A model generated the notes under the pieces. The model was not told where the DNA came from and searched no databases. It saw nothing but the letters and a program-made list of their open reading frames with translations. A program made the position numbers and the translations under genes. This document shows, in pieces, positions 34,701 through 49,700 of a stretch of 64,000 nucleotides of DNA (the stretch's first letter is position 1; the number at the start of each line of letters is the position of its first letter). The DNA is from Vombatus ursinus. Taxonomy: Eukaryota > Chordata > Mammalia > Diprotodontia > Vombatidae. Location: assembly GCF_900497805.2 (NCBI RefSeq), contig NW_020948774.1:904235-968234 (forward strand), written 5' to 3'.

Positions 34701-37700
34701 CAAAGCAATATAGCGGATAATAAAATCTCATATTTCTCTAACACTTCTTGGTCTATAAGTATTTTCCTCACAGCAACCCAGTGTGGGTGTCTAGTACAAG
34801 GAGTATTACTCCTATTTTACATTTGAGGAGACTGAGGCTCCAGAATGTTAAATGACACGCCCATGAGGCCATCAAGAGAGGATTGAAATCCAAGTCTTCT
34901 GATGCCAGTCCTTTTTTTTTTTTCTTTATTCAGAACTTTACATAAACAGATTTCAGAATTTAATGAAATAAATTGGGCATCACTACATAGAGAGTAGAAC
35001 AGAAAAACAAGATTGTACATGAAATTGTGAATCTCTGTTACATACAACTTTTTTCCTTTGATGAGCATAATAAATTTACTATATGACTTTCAAAGCTGTT
35101 CTGCTTGTCTTTGTTTCTTTCTGGCATTCTCTTTTTCTCCTGCACATTTAAAAAAATGCTTCAGTGACCCTCATTTCTTTCTCTTCTTCTTTTTTTTTTT
35201 TGTGATCCTATAGGTAGCTCCTTTCTCCCTTGCTTCTAAAGAGCTGATTTTTTTAAATAAAGAAAAATGTTGGATGAAGTACAGTGGAGCTTATTAGGTT
35301 TTCCTATTGCTGTCCCATCTTCAAGTTCTGAAACTTCATCATCACTTGGAGATGTTAGAAACAATATGTTTTAAGAGCTGTCTCTCTCCACCATCATAGT
35401 AACCTGTGTAAACTCCCTACAGCCCTAAGCATTCCAGCCTTTTGAGGACCTGTGACTCCAAATTATGAATTAAAGTAGAACCTTAAATGACTTATAAAGG
35501 AAAATGATGGTCAGTTGATTCAGGCTTTTTTTGAGCCTTAGCCCATATTTAGTTTCTGGGAATGTTAAAAAATGGAAGGTTAGGAAAAAAATTTGGGAGG
35601 GATGTCTGTTCCAGATAATTTCACACCACCATTAAATAAATCATCAGGACTTCAGATTCTTGATATTCCACATGGAAGGAGAATTTACAGTTTATCTCAT
35701 TGAACTTACCTTTGGAGTATCTCCATATAGATTAATTTTGCTTTCTCTAACAGCCTTCAGTTTTACAAGTAACACTTTGCATTTTCCTCCTATTCTCAAA
35801 GGTAGAGAATATTTTTTTTTCTCTCTCCAGTGTTCTGTTACTTGTTTAATGATAAACTTGATGACCACTTCAGGTTATAAACACCCAAATTAAAATGTTA
35901 ACCATGTGGTCTTCTCTCCCCTTTCCCCCTTATCTCAGTCCATCTCATTCTTCCCTTCTCTCTCCCTTCAAGCAGATAGAACCTGGTGTTTTCATGTGTG
36001 GCTTAATCATTGAGCAGCAACTTTGTACTAAGGAAGGTACATATATATCACATTCCCTCACCTCTAGGAGTTACTATTCATTTGGTTGCAGGCAACCATT
36101 TTCCCTGAAATACTCTCATAAAGGCCTTGCATTCAAGATTCTGGGCTTAGGTCTTCCAATTAGTTTAATGTATGACACTGAAATCAATATAGGCCATCAA
36201 AAGGTGGATAATCTTGTCACATGAACATCCTTGTTCTTAGTAAACATATTACCTTCTATTTTTGTGATAGGGAGCAAAGTGAAGCAAACATGCAATGATT
36301 TTCCAAAGATAATGGGTCAGAGCTATCACTGAAAGATAATTTTCATTTTTTTTTTTTAATAGGTGATGCCTGTCCCTAGGTAGGCAGATAGATCCCTTTT
36401 TCAGACTGCCGTGATACTAACTTTCAATCTGCTGAAAGGTTCATTTGCTCATGAACTAAGATTTTTTTTTATAACATCCTTAATCATTTTTATTTCAAGG
36501 ATTGAGCTTATTCCAGTATCCTTGACAGCCTGTCTTCATTAGACTTCTCTCATACAGCTTTTATCCTTTCAGGTAGGATGATGCAGTAAAAAGAGGCTGA
36601 GAGTCAAAAGACTTGGGTGCACGTTTCATCTTTATCTCTTTCTCTCTATGACTTTGTGCAGATAATTTAACTCCTCTGAGCTTCCATTTCTGCTTCCACA
36701 AAATGGGAATAATACTTCTTTATACAGTTGTGGTGAGGATTCAGTGTGATAATATATGTAAATCACCATATTATAAATGTAAGCTATATTCTGAACCTGA
36801 TTTTAAGTTCGGTAGTTCCGTTTTTGTTTTGAGAAGGGGGGACAAAAGAGTAGCCTGCTATGCATAGGACTGCTCGGTACAGTTGATTCTTCCTAGCATG
36901 TGCTTTTTGTCAATATTCCTTGAAGAGATGGGGTTTTCTGATATTTGTACTTTATCTCTGCTATATGCACCCTGGTGCCAGGAGGAACACATTAGGTAGA
37001 TGTTTGAAAGGGTTGGTTTCACAGTTTACTTTTATTTCCCCAATTCATAAGAGGGTGCCACTGACTGTAGCCTGTGCATGAACTTAAAGTATGTTTACAG
37101 TAATCTTAACATAGCAATGTATTCCTAGGGACGGTTTTTTAAAAAATTGTAAAATAAAATACTTTAGAGTTTCACAAAAGTATACATGGAACTAAGCTGA
37201 ATTGTGAGGGATTATCTTTCCTCTTTGAAGAAGATGAAGAATAGAGCTGTCAGGAAGTTATTTTCTATATGGTTGGTTGCAGTGTGTTTGTTCTAAAGGT
37301 TGCTTTCTCTTCCAGGTGGTCCAGACAACCAAGTTCACTTTGAGGGTTACCAGGTATCTAATCAGTGCATGGCATTGGTCCGGGATGAGTGCTTGTTGCC
37401 CTGTCGAGATGCGCCTGAGTTGGGTTATGCCAAGGAATCTAGCAGTGAGCAATATGTGCCTGATGTGTTCTATAAGGTAAGAAGTATGAAGTTTATGTCA
37501 AGAATTTATCTAACATAAGCAGTTGTTTTCATTTTGAAATACTCAGATCTATTGAGTGAATAGCCATTTGTCTACCACAGTTAACTTAGAACTCTCCTCG
37601 TGAACTAAGATACTGTAAAATTCTCAGGGATTGTAATTGGCCACACAATCTTCTCTTATCTTTGTTTTCAGTAAGAATCCTGAATGAATTATTTGGTTAG

Positions 37701-40700
37701 TTTTTGTCAGTTATCCATTGTGGTCTGGTTTTTATACAGATTTTTGGTCTTGTTCTTCTTTTGACTGGTAAAAATGGCATAGTTAATCAAGCAATTACAA
37801 AACCTCTTAAGATTCCTCCAAGTGGGAGGAGCTAGAAGATGTCAAGGCATATATATTCATTGATGAAATGTGGTAGAATAGTATCAGGAATTATGATCTT
37901 CTGAAGTTTGACTTGGATTCTCAATCCTACACAAATTTTAAAGTAATTTTAAATACTATTAGGTTTAAACATAACTAGCAAAACTGGATTGTCTGTAGTA
38001 GCCAAAATGCCTTCCAATTGGGAATTTGGTTGGCAGAATATACTCTTTATTAGGTATTTAATTTTTGATATCACACTATTTTTTAAAAACAAGAATGACT
38101 CTATGGTCATACTTCTTTTACTTCTTGGAATGAAAATAGTTAAAGGATTTTTAAAAAAAAAAGTATTAATTTACTTTGATTTAGCAACAGTCACTTAGTT
38201 TTTGAGTTTAAAATTTTTCTCTCCTTCCCTCCCCAAGATGGCGTAATCTTATATAGGCTTTATGTATACGTTCTTGTTAAACATATTTTCACATTAGCCA
38301 TGTTGAGGAAAGAATTTTTTTAGAGACTAAGAAATGCCTGTTACAGATTTTTAAAAATGTAATGTGAATCAGTTTCCTGCTCTTAATGTTTCACTTTTGT
38401 CATCTTGTACCATTTATAAAATTTGCCTTTGTCCTTAATTATTATTATTCTTGAGTTTGTCCTTGGATTTCTGTGGTGACTGGTAAAAAAGAAAGCTCTT
38501 TTATTTTTATTGCTAAATATTAGTTTACTCTTGCAGTTGGAGTAGGACACATAAGAAGAGTCTTGTGTTCTTATAAATGCTACTAAATGATAATAATGGT
38601 ACTTTTTTTTTTTCTTCAGGGAGAATGACAGAATTAGAAAACATGTTCAGTGGTGATCTCGGTTTATTTTGTATGAAACAACTACATTTTGTTTATGTGA
38701 TATGAGTGATTTTTTTCTCTATTGTGTTTCTGATTCCATCTGTTGAATCCTGTGACTGGCCACAGGGGAATAGAGTTCACATGTCACAATCTTTTCCATC
38801 TCTATGTCCTTTGAAGTTCTTTGACATCCCTTTGGTCTTATATTCTGGTTGACTATCTTGATGAGGCGTGAGGATGGTATCTCTGTGACTGTAGTTAGTT
38901 TACTTCCTGTATTATTCTTATCTTCCTCTTCTTGGATACAGTTTGAAGGATGAAGATTTTTACTACTGACCAATTGTTTAGACTTGAGTGCCATTTAATC
39001 CATTTTAGACCTTGGTCATAGTGTAATCTGGTATACTAGTTCTTATTAATAAGACACATAAGTCTACATTTTATGACATTGGTATCTATATTAGCTTTCA
39101 CTCTAAAGCAGGGGTTGTTACTCTGGAGTCTGTGAACTTTTTTTTTGAATTCTATTCTGATAATTTCATTTAATGTATTTTATTTTTTACATTTAAAACA
39201 TTATTTCAAGAAGGAGTCCTTAGTCTTCATTGGGTTGCCAAAGGGGTCCATTAACACACAAAAAAGGTTAAGAACCCCTGCTTTAGAGCAAACAGGATGA
39301 ACAAGATACTGACAGCATTCTGTGGAAATTACGAGGCTCTGATAAATTTTTTTATGACTTGTGAGAGTGTTTTTGTTTTTGGCTAGGCAGTGGGGTTAAA
39401 TGACTTGCCCAGGATCACACAGCTAGTAAGTGTCATGTCTAAGGCCAGATTTAAACTCGGGTCCTCCTGACTCCAGGGCCAGTGCTCTATCTGCTGTGCC
39501 CCCTACCTGCTCTGACTTGTGAGAGTTTGAACTTTGGGTGAGGAAACATGTTTCATTACAAGAGCTGGTTGATTGCATTTCTTATAATCTACATGAAAAT
39601 GTCTTGAAGATTTGGTTGCCTTTTGGTGTTCCTGAAATTCATTATGATGAGTTTAAAATATTTTCTGGATTAGGAACCTAATGGGTAAGTTTTTCATAAT
39701 GCTGTTGAGCTTTTGGAAAGCTGCTTGTTTTGTGTTTAAGGTGTAAGAGGGACTCCTGTAAATTCACATAATGAAGAGGAGTGTGGGTGAAGGAGGTCTG
39801 AGTTTCCCAGATACATTATCCATAGGGCACTTAGGGCAATTCATCTCATTTGCTGAGGCATCATTGAGCTTTAGTCAGAGCTAAAGGCATCTATGATCAT
39901 CTGTGGCACAGATCCCCTTGCTGAGGTGTTGGTGGTGTGGGCCATAGCAGGTCTGGCTGCTCAGCCCAGTAGGGCATCAGAAAAGTCCTGTGAACTCCTT
40001 CCAATTTTTGAGCAGTTTGCTTGTGCTTGTCAAGAGTAAATACTTTGTGCTTTCTGGAACACAACTTGTTGGGAAGATTTTATTTTGTGTGCCTAATTAG
40101 GAGTAGATGTTGAATTGTTTTAACTTAAATTGTGTGGAAATGAATTGTATTGTCCTGTTTTTAAATAGAGGGGAAGAAGTACAGATAGTTATGGTAGGTA
40201 AAAAAAATCTTCTTTTAAGAAAGAATGGTTCTTTGCTTTTAGATTAGCTTTACTTTCCCTTTAGATTATTTCCTCTAAGCTTTTTGGATTGCAAGTTTTA
40301 CTAATGTCTTTGAATTATATTGATACAAAAATCTAAAGTAGTAGCAATCTAAAGCAGTACAGCTGCAGGAAATTATTTAAAATGTTAAGTGGAAGAGTTA
40401 GATCTGGTAAGCAAAGAAGGGCTTCAAAGGTGATAAGCATGTTTTTTTCTTGTAAGTTATGTTATCTTTGTGTTTATGGAACAAGAGTTTAAGGCTCTGC
40501 CATGTCCCACCCATTTAAAAAAAAATTATAGCCAAGACTTAACAGTGAGACTCCTCTGGCTGACTCATTCTGATGGCCTCTAACTGTAAGTCTGAGGAGA
40601 ACAGAGGAAAAAATGGCTTCTGTATCAGTTTTATAGGAAAACACTTATTAAGCCTTTATGTTTGTCTTTCTTTTGCTCTAAGAAAAAGCTTTTTGCTCTT

Positions 40701-43700
40701 GCTGCTTTTGTGCAACTTACCAGCCTTGATAGGGCAGACCTTCCTGCCTTTTGATAGGAAAGTATTTGTACATGAGTCAGAAAACTCATTAGGTTAGCAT
40801 CTAGTTTGAGGGGCTAGCCATTGCTTTCACATTTGGTGAACCATCCAAAAGAATGTTGCCCAACCTGTAAAATGTATTCATGTGATTAAGTAGTTTTGAC
40901 CCATTTTTAGAGCCTGATTGATGAAGATCTTGACAGCTACTAGCCACCTATTTACTTAGATTTGGAAGCCAGTTAGCACATTTTAATCAAACTTTCCAAT
41001 CATTGGCCTTTCTTTGGAGGATTTCTTCCTTGAGCCACCTTTGGTTCCTTTAAGAAAAGGTGAATTCTGAGGACTAATTTGAATAACCTTATTCAATTTG
41101 AAAGTGTATTTTTTATATTGTTTAGTATAAAGATATTAGTATGAGTTTTTAAAGTGTTGAGTTACACATTTCTATATTTTTTTGTTATAGATCTCTTGAA
41201 TTCTTGATTTCAGGCTTCCTTTCTTGTTTCCATATAATATATGCTATTTCCGTGATAGCTTTCTCTGTTAGGGGCAAGATAAGATTTGATATTAGTCATT
41301 AAATTTTCTACTGGATTTGGATATCTAAACATTACCTGGGGTTGATTTGGGGAGCAGGGGAGAAAAGTAAAATCTGAAGTTAATAGACTCTCGGAAATAT
41401 TTAAATTATCCCATGTTAATACTTTTGTAGCTTTTTCTTGTGTTAACTTTAAAAACAAACCTTTCAGTATCAGCAGTAAGTAAAGATGCCATCCTTAGGA
41501 TAATTACAATACCATTTTATTGCTGCTTTCAAGTCAGAGATCTCACCAAGAGGTGATAACAAATGCAAGGGGACCATTTCATCTGGGCAACTTATGCATT
41601 TGCAGCTCACTCTTGTCCATGGTGGGTTTTGCCAGGACACCCCCCCCCCCCCAAGAGGACCCCTCTTTCACTCATTTCTCTAGAAGCTGAGTCTGATGGA
41701 CATTGACTTAAGTTGACTTAGCTTCCTACTTCCTGAGCATTCTCATGCCAACTGACTGAATCTTATCTAACTTGGATGGCTATAATATGAGCAAGTGAAG
41801 GGGGACAAACTCTCCCTTTTTGACATCTTGTGGTTCAGAACCTTCCTGCTCCCCATCTAACCATAAACTCTAGCCTGCATTCCCTATTTGAGGGACCTCT
41901 CCACTACATCAGTGAGTTTACCTCTTGACCTCTTGGTGTTTCCATGGTGATCTCCTAGGAAAAGACATGTTATAAGTTCTGGCCCGGTTAGCAGGATTTG
42001 ACATGTTAGAATAAAGTCTATTTAAATCTCTCTTTTTAAATAAATAAATAATCAAGTGGGCTGTTCCTTACATAAAAGACATTTACACATTCCAGAAATA
42101 CCACTTGTTTTATTTTTTTGTATTTGTGACACTGGTGAACTTTATATTGTGTATCAGCCTTAAGAGGCATTTCAGACTGGAAAGTTTAGTTTTGTCTGTT
42201 TTTCTGCAGTGGTTTAATATCTTTTTAATTCCTACAATAAGCAATCAGTAGACCCTAGACTGTATCGTAGATATGAAGTGTACATAACTTCTAAGCATTC
42301 TTACACATTCAAGTTCTTAATCAGGTTACATATCCAGCTTTTTCATTTAGTTGTCCAAAGGAAACTCAGCTAAGTATGTCTTTGATACAGGTCCTTTTGG
42401 GTGTCTATGTCCCAGATTTCAAACTTTTAGATCTGGGTTGTGAATAATTTACATGCAGTTTTTGTTTGCCCTTTCAAATTTATACTGCTCTGGTATGAGG
42501 ACCCTGGAGAAAATATTGAATATAGGTTGCATTCTTTCTAGGCCGAATAGCTGACATATAATTTTCCTGGGAGTAGGGATTATTTCACTCATATCTATTT
42601 CCCATTGTCTGGTACAGAGTAGGTACTTAATAAATGCTTGTGGTTGATTCATTGAGTATGTTTTCCCTTTTAAAATTTCAGCCAGTTTGCTTCTCTATAA
42701 GCTTTTGCCGTCAAATGACTTTATTGATTGACTAAGAGTGCTACATTGAGTTTACATGACGGGCCTGTGCCTCCTCAACTTTCAGAACCAGACAGCCAAG
42801 AATTCTACAGAAATGTGCCTCTTTAAAGGTCCCAGGAAATGTGAATAATATTCAACATTTGTTGGAGACTTGACTTGAATGAATGAATGGAAAAATTTAA
42901 GTGCTTGCATAGTATGTGCCAGGCACTGAAGAGGAGTATATACTGACTCTACCGTATATACCATGGTGGGGAGCAGTATGACCTTATGTTTTATCTCTTG
43001 CCTCCAGGGTTTGGTAAACATATTGAAAGCATATGTTGAAACTCTTCAGTCAGTGTTGGATATAGTTTGTCACCTGGAAGTACTTGAGATGTATTTATAA
43101 CGTCACCTAGTGAATAGTCTGGTTTAAATTATATAAAAGAAAGTAACTCTGGGGCATCCAATGCATTAGTTCAATCACACTTATCAAAATGCTTTCGTGA
43201 TAACAAGACACTTTATCAGCTCTGTGTTTGTGAAGTTAAAGGGATCTGTTCCCAATGCCCTCTGATAAATAAGGCCATGTGGAAGGTGCTATTTAAGATC
43301 CTTCTGTTCAGAAGGATAAATGAACCTCTCATTTTATGCAGATTTCAGTGAAGGGAAGAATGTCTCCACAACATATTGGAAGTAGTTTAGTTCATTGCTA
43401 AACATTAACATTGCTCAGCATCATAGCAGTTAGCCCTAGTAACATTGCTCACCACTCCTGCTGTATCATAGTGTATGCTGTTTTCTCCCCAGATGCTTTC
43501 TTCTCAAAAATTAATTCTTACACAAGCTTGGTTTACAGGAAAAGAAAATAGGATCCAGAATCAGAACTTCAGGAGTATCATTAGGCGTTTGTAATTATTA
43601 TCTTGCTACTCGGCATTTATTTTTTCTTCACTGTCCAAACCAGAGCCAGAGACTGCCTTAAAATAAAAGGGGTTTTAAAAATTTTTGTGATGTGTGATTG

Positions 43701-46700
43701 AGTAATTGAATTTAGGGATACTGTCAGGGAGAACAGCTGACTTCTGGATACCTCATAAAAGAGCCTGAATTACAGTTCTGTTTTCTGGGTGTTGGTGGTT
43801 TTACTAGTTATGTTTAATAGCATCAGCTTCCTACTCTTTAAGCAGCAACCTCTGACTTGCTTAGTAAATTTGCCTGACATAATAGGCTTTGAACTATAGC
43901 GAGTATTTGTAATTTTAGTTCACCATATTCAGAGAAGTATGGTGAGGACAATCCTGTGGATGAGGATAGTTTCTAATGTATAATTTTAAGGTATTGAATT
44001 GGGTCATTAGAAACCTTTAATATTTATTGAGCATTCAGTGTGTTTCATGTTATTTAGCAGCATAAAACATATTGAAGATGTAGTAAGGCCTTGCCTTCTA
44101 AACACAGTAAGGAGGGAGTTTATGTTTAGGGTTGAATGCTTTGCTCAGTGCTGGGCACATTAAAGTGTCCAGTAAATATTTAATGACTTGCTTACCAATG
44201 CATATCACAACATTGTTTACTCAAGCTGTGCAAATTCTTGAGCAAATATTTTTTATCACAGAGGATTCTGTTTGTAACTTAAATTCTTCATAGAAAACTT
44301 CAGAATTAGTTAAGTCCAATAGGGAAATTCTGACAGATTGAGTTAAGGTAATTCCTGTCTCATGAAAAATGATCCTTTGTTTAAACTATCTTGCTCTGAA
44401 CATGCAGAGCCCTAGCTTTTAAACTAGAAACATGAAAGACAGCAAGGATCTTATTCTTTGTGCTTTAAGGGAATTTAAGCTGTTAGCAAGGGCTAACCCT
44501 AAGGCTTTCAGGAGATGGAGTGTTTCCTACCATACCCTGTGCACTGTACTTCACTTCTTGAGTGTCTGTGCTGGGAAATCCCAGAGGAAGCTGCTTGTGT
44601 CACAGGTTTCCCCTTCTTGCCAGTGCCTTGGAAAAGAAGCCAGTATCTTAAAGATCTCATTCTCCTTTTGTAAAACAAGATGGTGCTGCCTAGTCTGTGG
44701 AATTTCCTGCTCTCTTGTCCCAACACAGGCTGCATTTGGTGTATGTGCCTGCGCCCCCCCCCNNNNNNNNNNNNNNNNNNNNNNNNNNNNNNNNNNNNNN
44801 NNNNNNNNNNNNNNNNNNNNNNNNNNNNNNNNNNNNNNNNNNNNNNNNNNNNNNNNNNNNNNCCCCCCCCCCCCCCCCCCCCCCCCCGCTGTTTTTTCTC
44901 CCTTGATTTGTGCCATCTGGTGCCTTTGCTTCTAAGTAGTACATAGAGCAGGGGAACTTAGCAATGAGGACCTTTGGTTTCTGACTCTTTCTTGTATCTT
45001 GCTACAAGTGGAGATAAAATTGCTGACACTTTGCTGGTTGCCAAACTTGGAGTTAAGACATCCCTCTCCTAGTGTATTCGATCTGACATTTGCTAAGGCC
45101 CATAAAATATAATTGCCTTTTAAAATGGTACAGGGGGTTAGAGATTGGCTGGCAGAGGCGTTGAGGCAAGGGAAGAGGGAGAGATAAAAGTTACCTGTTT
45201 TTCCCCAGGGAAGCGGGGGATTCAAGTATCCTTATTTTGGGGGAGCAGGAAGCAGGGTTCACTTAGGTAGTTAAATTGAGAGGGAATCACTTGCCATACA
45301 CAGAAGAGGGGGCATTTAACATGAAAATCCCTGGAGGGGAAGAAAGATTAAAGTGAACAGGTGCTGGAAAAATGTTTCTGCATATTAGAACTTAATTAGA
45401 TTTGAAGATGATTTCCAGATGGGCTAATTATGTATGTTGTTGCAGGTTATTTCTTGTAGGGGCAAGAGTGTATTTTTGGAAATGGTGATTTAGTTTGATT
45501 GGATTTGATTCCTGCCTACCATATCACATCGATCTAGAAGCTGCCTCTTTTGGGGCCTTGAGATCCCAGTCAAAAGGTCCCATGTCTTAGACTTCTCCTG
45601 TCAAAACCAATAGAACCTAAGAAAGCTAATGCCCCCCAGCCACCCTGACTGCTACAAAATAACCCGTAGAGACAGCCACTTGTCATGTGAATGGTTAAAT
45701 GATTCTTACCCAAATTGGTTGGAAAGTCATTTCAGTTGTGAAGAGAAGAAAACTCGAAGAAGTGACACATTTCCAGAAACCTACCTTTGAATCATGGTGG
45801 GTTATTTGTTATTTTAAATTTTAAAATTTTTATTTTCAGTTCCAAATTCTCTTCTTCCTTCTATCCCCTCCCTGCCTATTGAGAAGGCAAGAAATATGAT
45901 AACCATTGTACATATGAAGTCAGTTAAAACATTTCAGTTAGTCATGTTGAGGATAAAAAAGAGCAAGAAAAAAGATAAAGCTTTGATCTGCATTCAAAGT
46001 CCTTTCTCTGGAGCATTTTTCATGAGTCCTTTGGAATTGTCATAAATGATTATAGTGATCAGAGTAACAAAGTCACAGCTAATTATCATTATAAGTTTGC
46101 TGTTATTTTGTGCAATGTTCTCTTAGTTCTGCTCACTTTACGTTGCATCAGTTCATGTCAATCTTCCCAGGTTTTTCTGAAATCATCCCCTTCATCATTT
46201 CTTACAGCACAATCCTATTCTATCACAATCACTACTGCATGTTGTTCAGTCATTTACCAGTTGATGAGCATCCCCTCAGTTTCCAATTCTGTGCTACTAC
46301 AAAAAGAGCTGCTGTAAATATTTTTGTACTTGTGTGTCCTTTTCCTTTTCTTTGATATCTTCATGGGGTAAAGACTTAGTAGTGGTATTTTTGGGTCAAA
46401 GGGTAAGTACAGTTTTATAGCTCTTTGGGCACAGTTCCAAATTATTCTCTGTAGTGGTTTGGTCATTTGAATGGAAATATGGGATTCTAAAATCTTACTG
46501 CTATGGTGATTATTGCCATTATTATTATAGAAAGCAAATGATGATAGTACCAAAAGTGTGCCAGACAGAATGGTCTAGATAAATTTGAGTAGGGAAAATA
46601 TACTTTCATCTGGGGGTTGAGCTAGGCCTTGGAGAAGGAGAAGAATTCTTTGAAAGATTGAGTTGGGGAAGGAATGTACTTTACCTATAGGGATGGGGGG

Positions 46701-49700
46701 GGGAACAGGATGGAACAATCTGTGTGAATGCATGGAAATGACATGGTATGAAATTGAGGAACAATTCAGTTTAAGCTAGAATATAGATATGGATGTATAG
46801 AAAGGCCTCATGCCAGAAAATTTAATTTAAAATGAGAGACGTCCAAATTGGGGCTGATGGATTTCTCATTCAGATAATGGGGTTGTTTTGACTTACAAGT
46901 AGTTTGTGGTGATTGCCTCTAGAAGATAGAGATGCTGACCCCCTCTGAACATTGTCCGGGAAGGATGTTAATGTGTTGGATGATGACTTTGAGCCACACT
47001 GCACACCTTAGGAGGATCTACTTCAGTGTCTGAAAGCCTTAATAACATAAACTTTTATGTAGGGACCTATAATTGGAAATTATGGATATATAATTCATAT
47101 GTGACTCAATGAATGATTTATATAATAAGTGATGATTTAGATAGAAAAACTATCCCCCCGAATCTTTAATGAAAAGCGTCAGTTCTTATGAATTTATTTC
47201 TTGAACTATGTTTGAATTCAGAATGTTTGACATAAATCAGATCTAATTGTCATGTTATGATTAATGAACATATGCTGGCCATTTTTCCCCATAATTAAAC
47301 TTTATGTTCGAAGCATCTGACAAAGCAAAACAAGTTTAGACTTTGACAGATTGTCAGATTTTTTTTTTTTAGTTCTCTGTATTTTTTGTATGTGTGTGTA
47401 TTCATTTGTATATATGTTTATTACCACTCATCAAGATTTTTAAAGGAAAGTTTTCAGAGGTGGGAATGGGATTATTAGGTAATGGTAATTAAATGTTGCT
47501 TGTAGGAGGACAACAGTGGTACAAATCAACCCTGAGTCGAAAAGACAGATATCACTAACCTATTTGCTTTTTTGCTTAGCCAGCTCACAGAGCCACCTAG
47601 GCACACTGAAACTCCACCATTTGGGAAGGGAGCAGGGAAATGTTTGAATTCATGCTCCCTGTAGTGTCTTACTATTAGACAGTAGTACATCTGCTTTCCC
47701 ATGTTACAGCTGTATTAAAATGCTCCAAGAAATGATGGAAGATGGATCAGTTGTGAAAATATGCAGGTTTTACTCTGTTTTCATGAACTTAAGAAAGAAT
47801 TGAAATGACTTTAAGGCTGACTCTGAAGGACAGATGTCCTGTCCTTTAGTGTTCCTGTATAAACAGAGTGCTTAATCTTTGACTTCTTTTTCTTTTAGGA
47901 CATAGATAAGTTTGGTAATGAGATCACTCAGCTGGCCCGCCCCCTCCCGGTGGAGTATCTGATCATAGATGTGAGTGTTTCCCTTATATTTCGTCTTTTG
48001 GGTTAGTGTTGGAAGCTGCAATATACCATGGAGAACAACTTAGATCACATATCTCAAGGAGCTCTGAGCACGTCTGGAAAAGTTCCTAGGGGGATAAAAA
48101 AGGATTCGAAACTTAAAAAACAAATTTCAGGGCTTTTGTTTTGTTTCCTTAAAAATAACTGAAGGCCCCCACCTAGTTGGCAGAATATTTAAATCACGGA
48201 TCTTATACTTTATGTGAGGGTAGATACAAGAAGGCAAAATAAAGCAAGTTGAAGTTGTTGTCACCCTAAGAACTAACATTTGGCCACTCCTGTCAAGATA
48301 CTGAATTTCTTACCAGTAGACCCATTTTAAAAGGTATATAGTATTGTGCCTTTTCTTCAAAGAAGTCAGATTTAGTCTCAAGCCCATGACTTCACTATCT
48401 TTACTTACAGGAAAACAGTCCATTCCCCCACTGGTTTTCCAGAAACCCGGGAAATAACTGATCTTTTGCCTTTCCCAAAAGAAAAAATGGTTTTGTTACT
48501 TTTCTCTTGTCCTTATTAAACTCAACCCTAACTCTCCAGTGTCCTCCTTCTCCAGATCTACTCACCCCTTTCTACTATGCCCTAAAGAACTCCTGTTTCA
48601 TAATTAATGAAGATTTTAGACCCACATGCTCTTTCCATCCTCTGACACTGAAATCTAGCTTCCAGGATGACATTACATCCCTCGTCATCTTTTCTGGTAC
48701 TTTATCTCCTCTCATACACCCCTGATTTACTGGTCCTGGGGGCAAGGTTGAAATACTCCTTGCTCCCTGTTACCACTTTCCAACTTTCTTTCTGCTGCCA
48801 TCATTCAGCAAACCTTTTCTCCTGTGAGGTCCTTTCTGTTACCTTATCCAGATCCTGATGGCTATTATCTAGCAGTTCCTCAGATCATCTTCCCTTTTTC
48901 TTAAAAGAATTCAATACATGGCTCATAGTGTTCTACTCCAAACCTAGGGTCCTTGTGTTAGGAGACTTTAGCATACATATTGCTGTTCCTTCAATAGCCC
49001 AACCTCCCACTTCTTCAGTCTCCTCAGCTCCCAAACCTATTCTGCAATTCCACCTTGGCTACATCTAAGAACATTCACACCCTTGGGCTTCCCATCACTT
49101 ATGAGTTTTTCAGTTTACATGATCAAGAACTATTAAATTCTTTTATCTGGTCACAATTGCTTATTTTATTGCTACCTATTATTTACTACACCTAAAGCTG
49201 GTCTTTATCCTCTGCATGACCTCTTATCTTTCTACCCTTTAGTACTTTCCCAAGTGATCACTTCTGCTCTGGCTTTGTTCTCCCTTTTATGCCACTTGCT
49301 TTTTTAGGTAGAAAGGATATAAACACAAAGAATGAAGCAATCTTTACTCGAGGAGCTTATGCACTACAGGGGAGACCACAAATACATATATAAATATATG
49401 TAAAATAAATATCAAAAGAATAAGTACATAGTAATTAAGCATAAGATAGTTATGGTGGGAGGATGCTTTCAGTTGGAGATAAGGTAAGTCTGTGTGAGGG
49501 AGAAAAGAAAAGCATTCTCTAAAGCGGAGGAAAGAGTTGATTCCAGGTTTGGAAGTTGGTTGATACAAAGGCACAGATATGGGAGATAGAGCATCATGTG
49601 TGAGGAACAGAGAGAAGGCCATATCCAGAAGACTAGATCATGGAAAGGGCAGTCATGTCCACTGATACGGAAAGCCAGGTTGAGGCCAGGTTGTGAGGAG

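Larger units (their letters stand above)
31068..37315 (+). other. NPLOC4: NPLOC4 intron 11 (6.2 kb)
   Basis: It holds a (CA)n microsatellite, L2 and L1 antisense fragments, several MIRs and marsupial SINEs, listed separately. 34910-36560 is T-rich and largely unassigned. Its poly-T start at 34915 could mark an antisense LINE 3' end, which I cannot confirm. Confidence 0.85.
37477..47898 (+). other. NPLOC4: NPLOC4 intron 12 (10.4 kb), longest intron, contains an assembly gap
   Basis: Recognised content: L1 and L2 scraps, one hAT MITE, one SINE with a perfect TSD, a 13-C run (41640-41652) and the N gap (44763-44862). The segments 39530-42550 and 43000-44740 are otherwise unassigned. Its true length is unknown because of the gap. 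Confidence 0.85.

Noticed and set aside
37258-37452. Antisense frame over exon 12
   Set aside because: Shadow of the real exon on the other strand.
41640-42040. Possible second solo LTR (aataaagtctatttaaat at the right side)
   Set aside because: No convincing TG...CA ends or TSD. An AATAAA alone is common in AT-rich introns.
44432-44935. 167-residue open frame and its overlapping frames on both strands
   Set aside because: They run through 100 N and poly-C, so the residues are X and P or G. Artefact of the gap.
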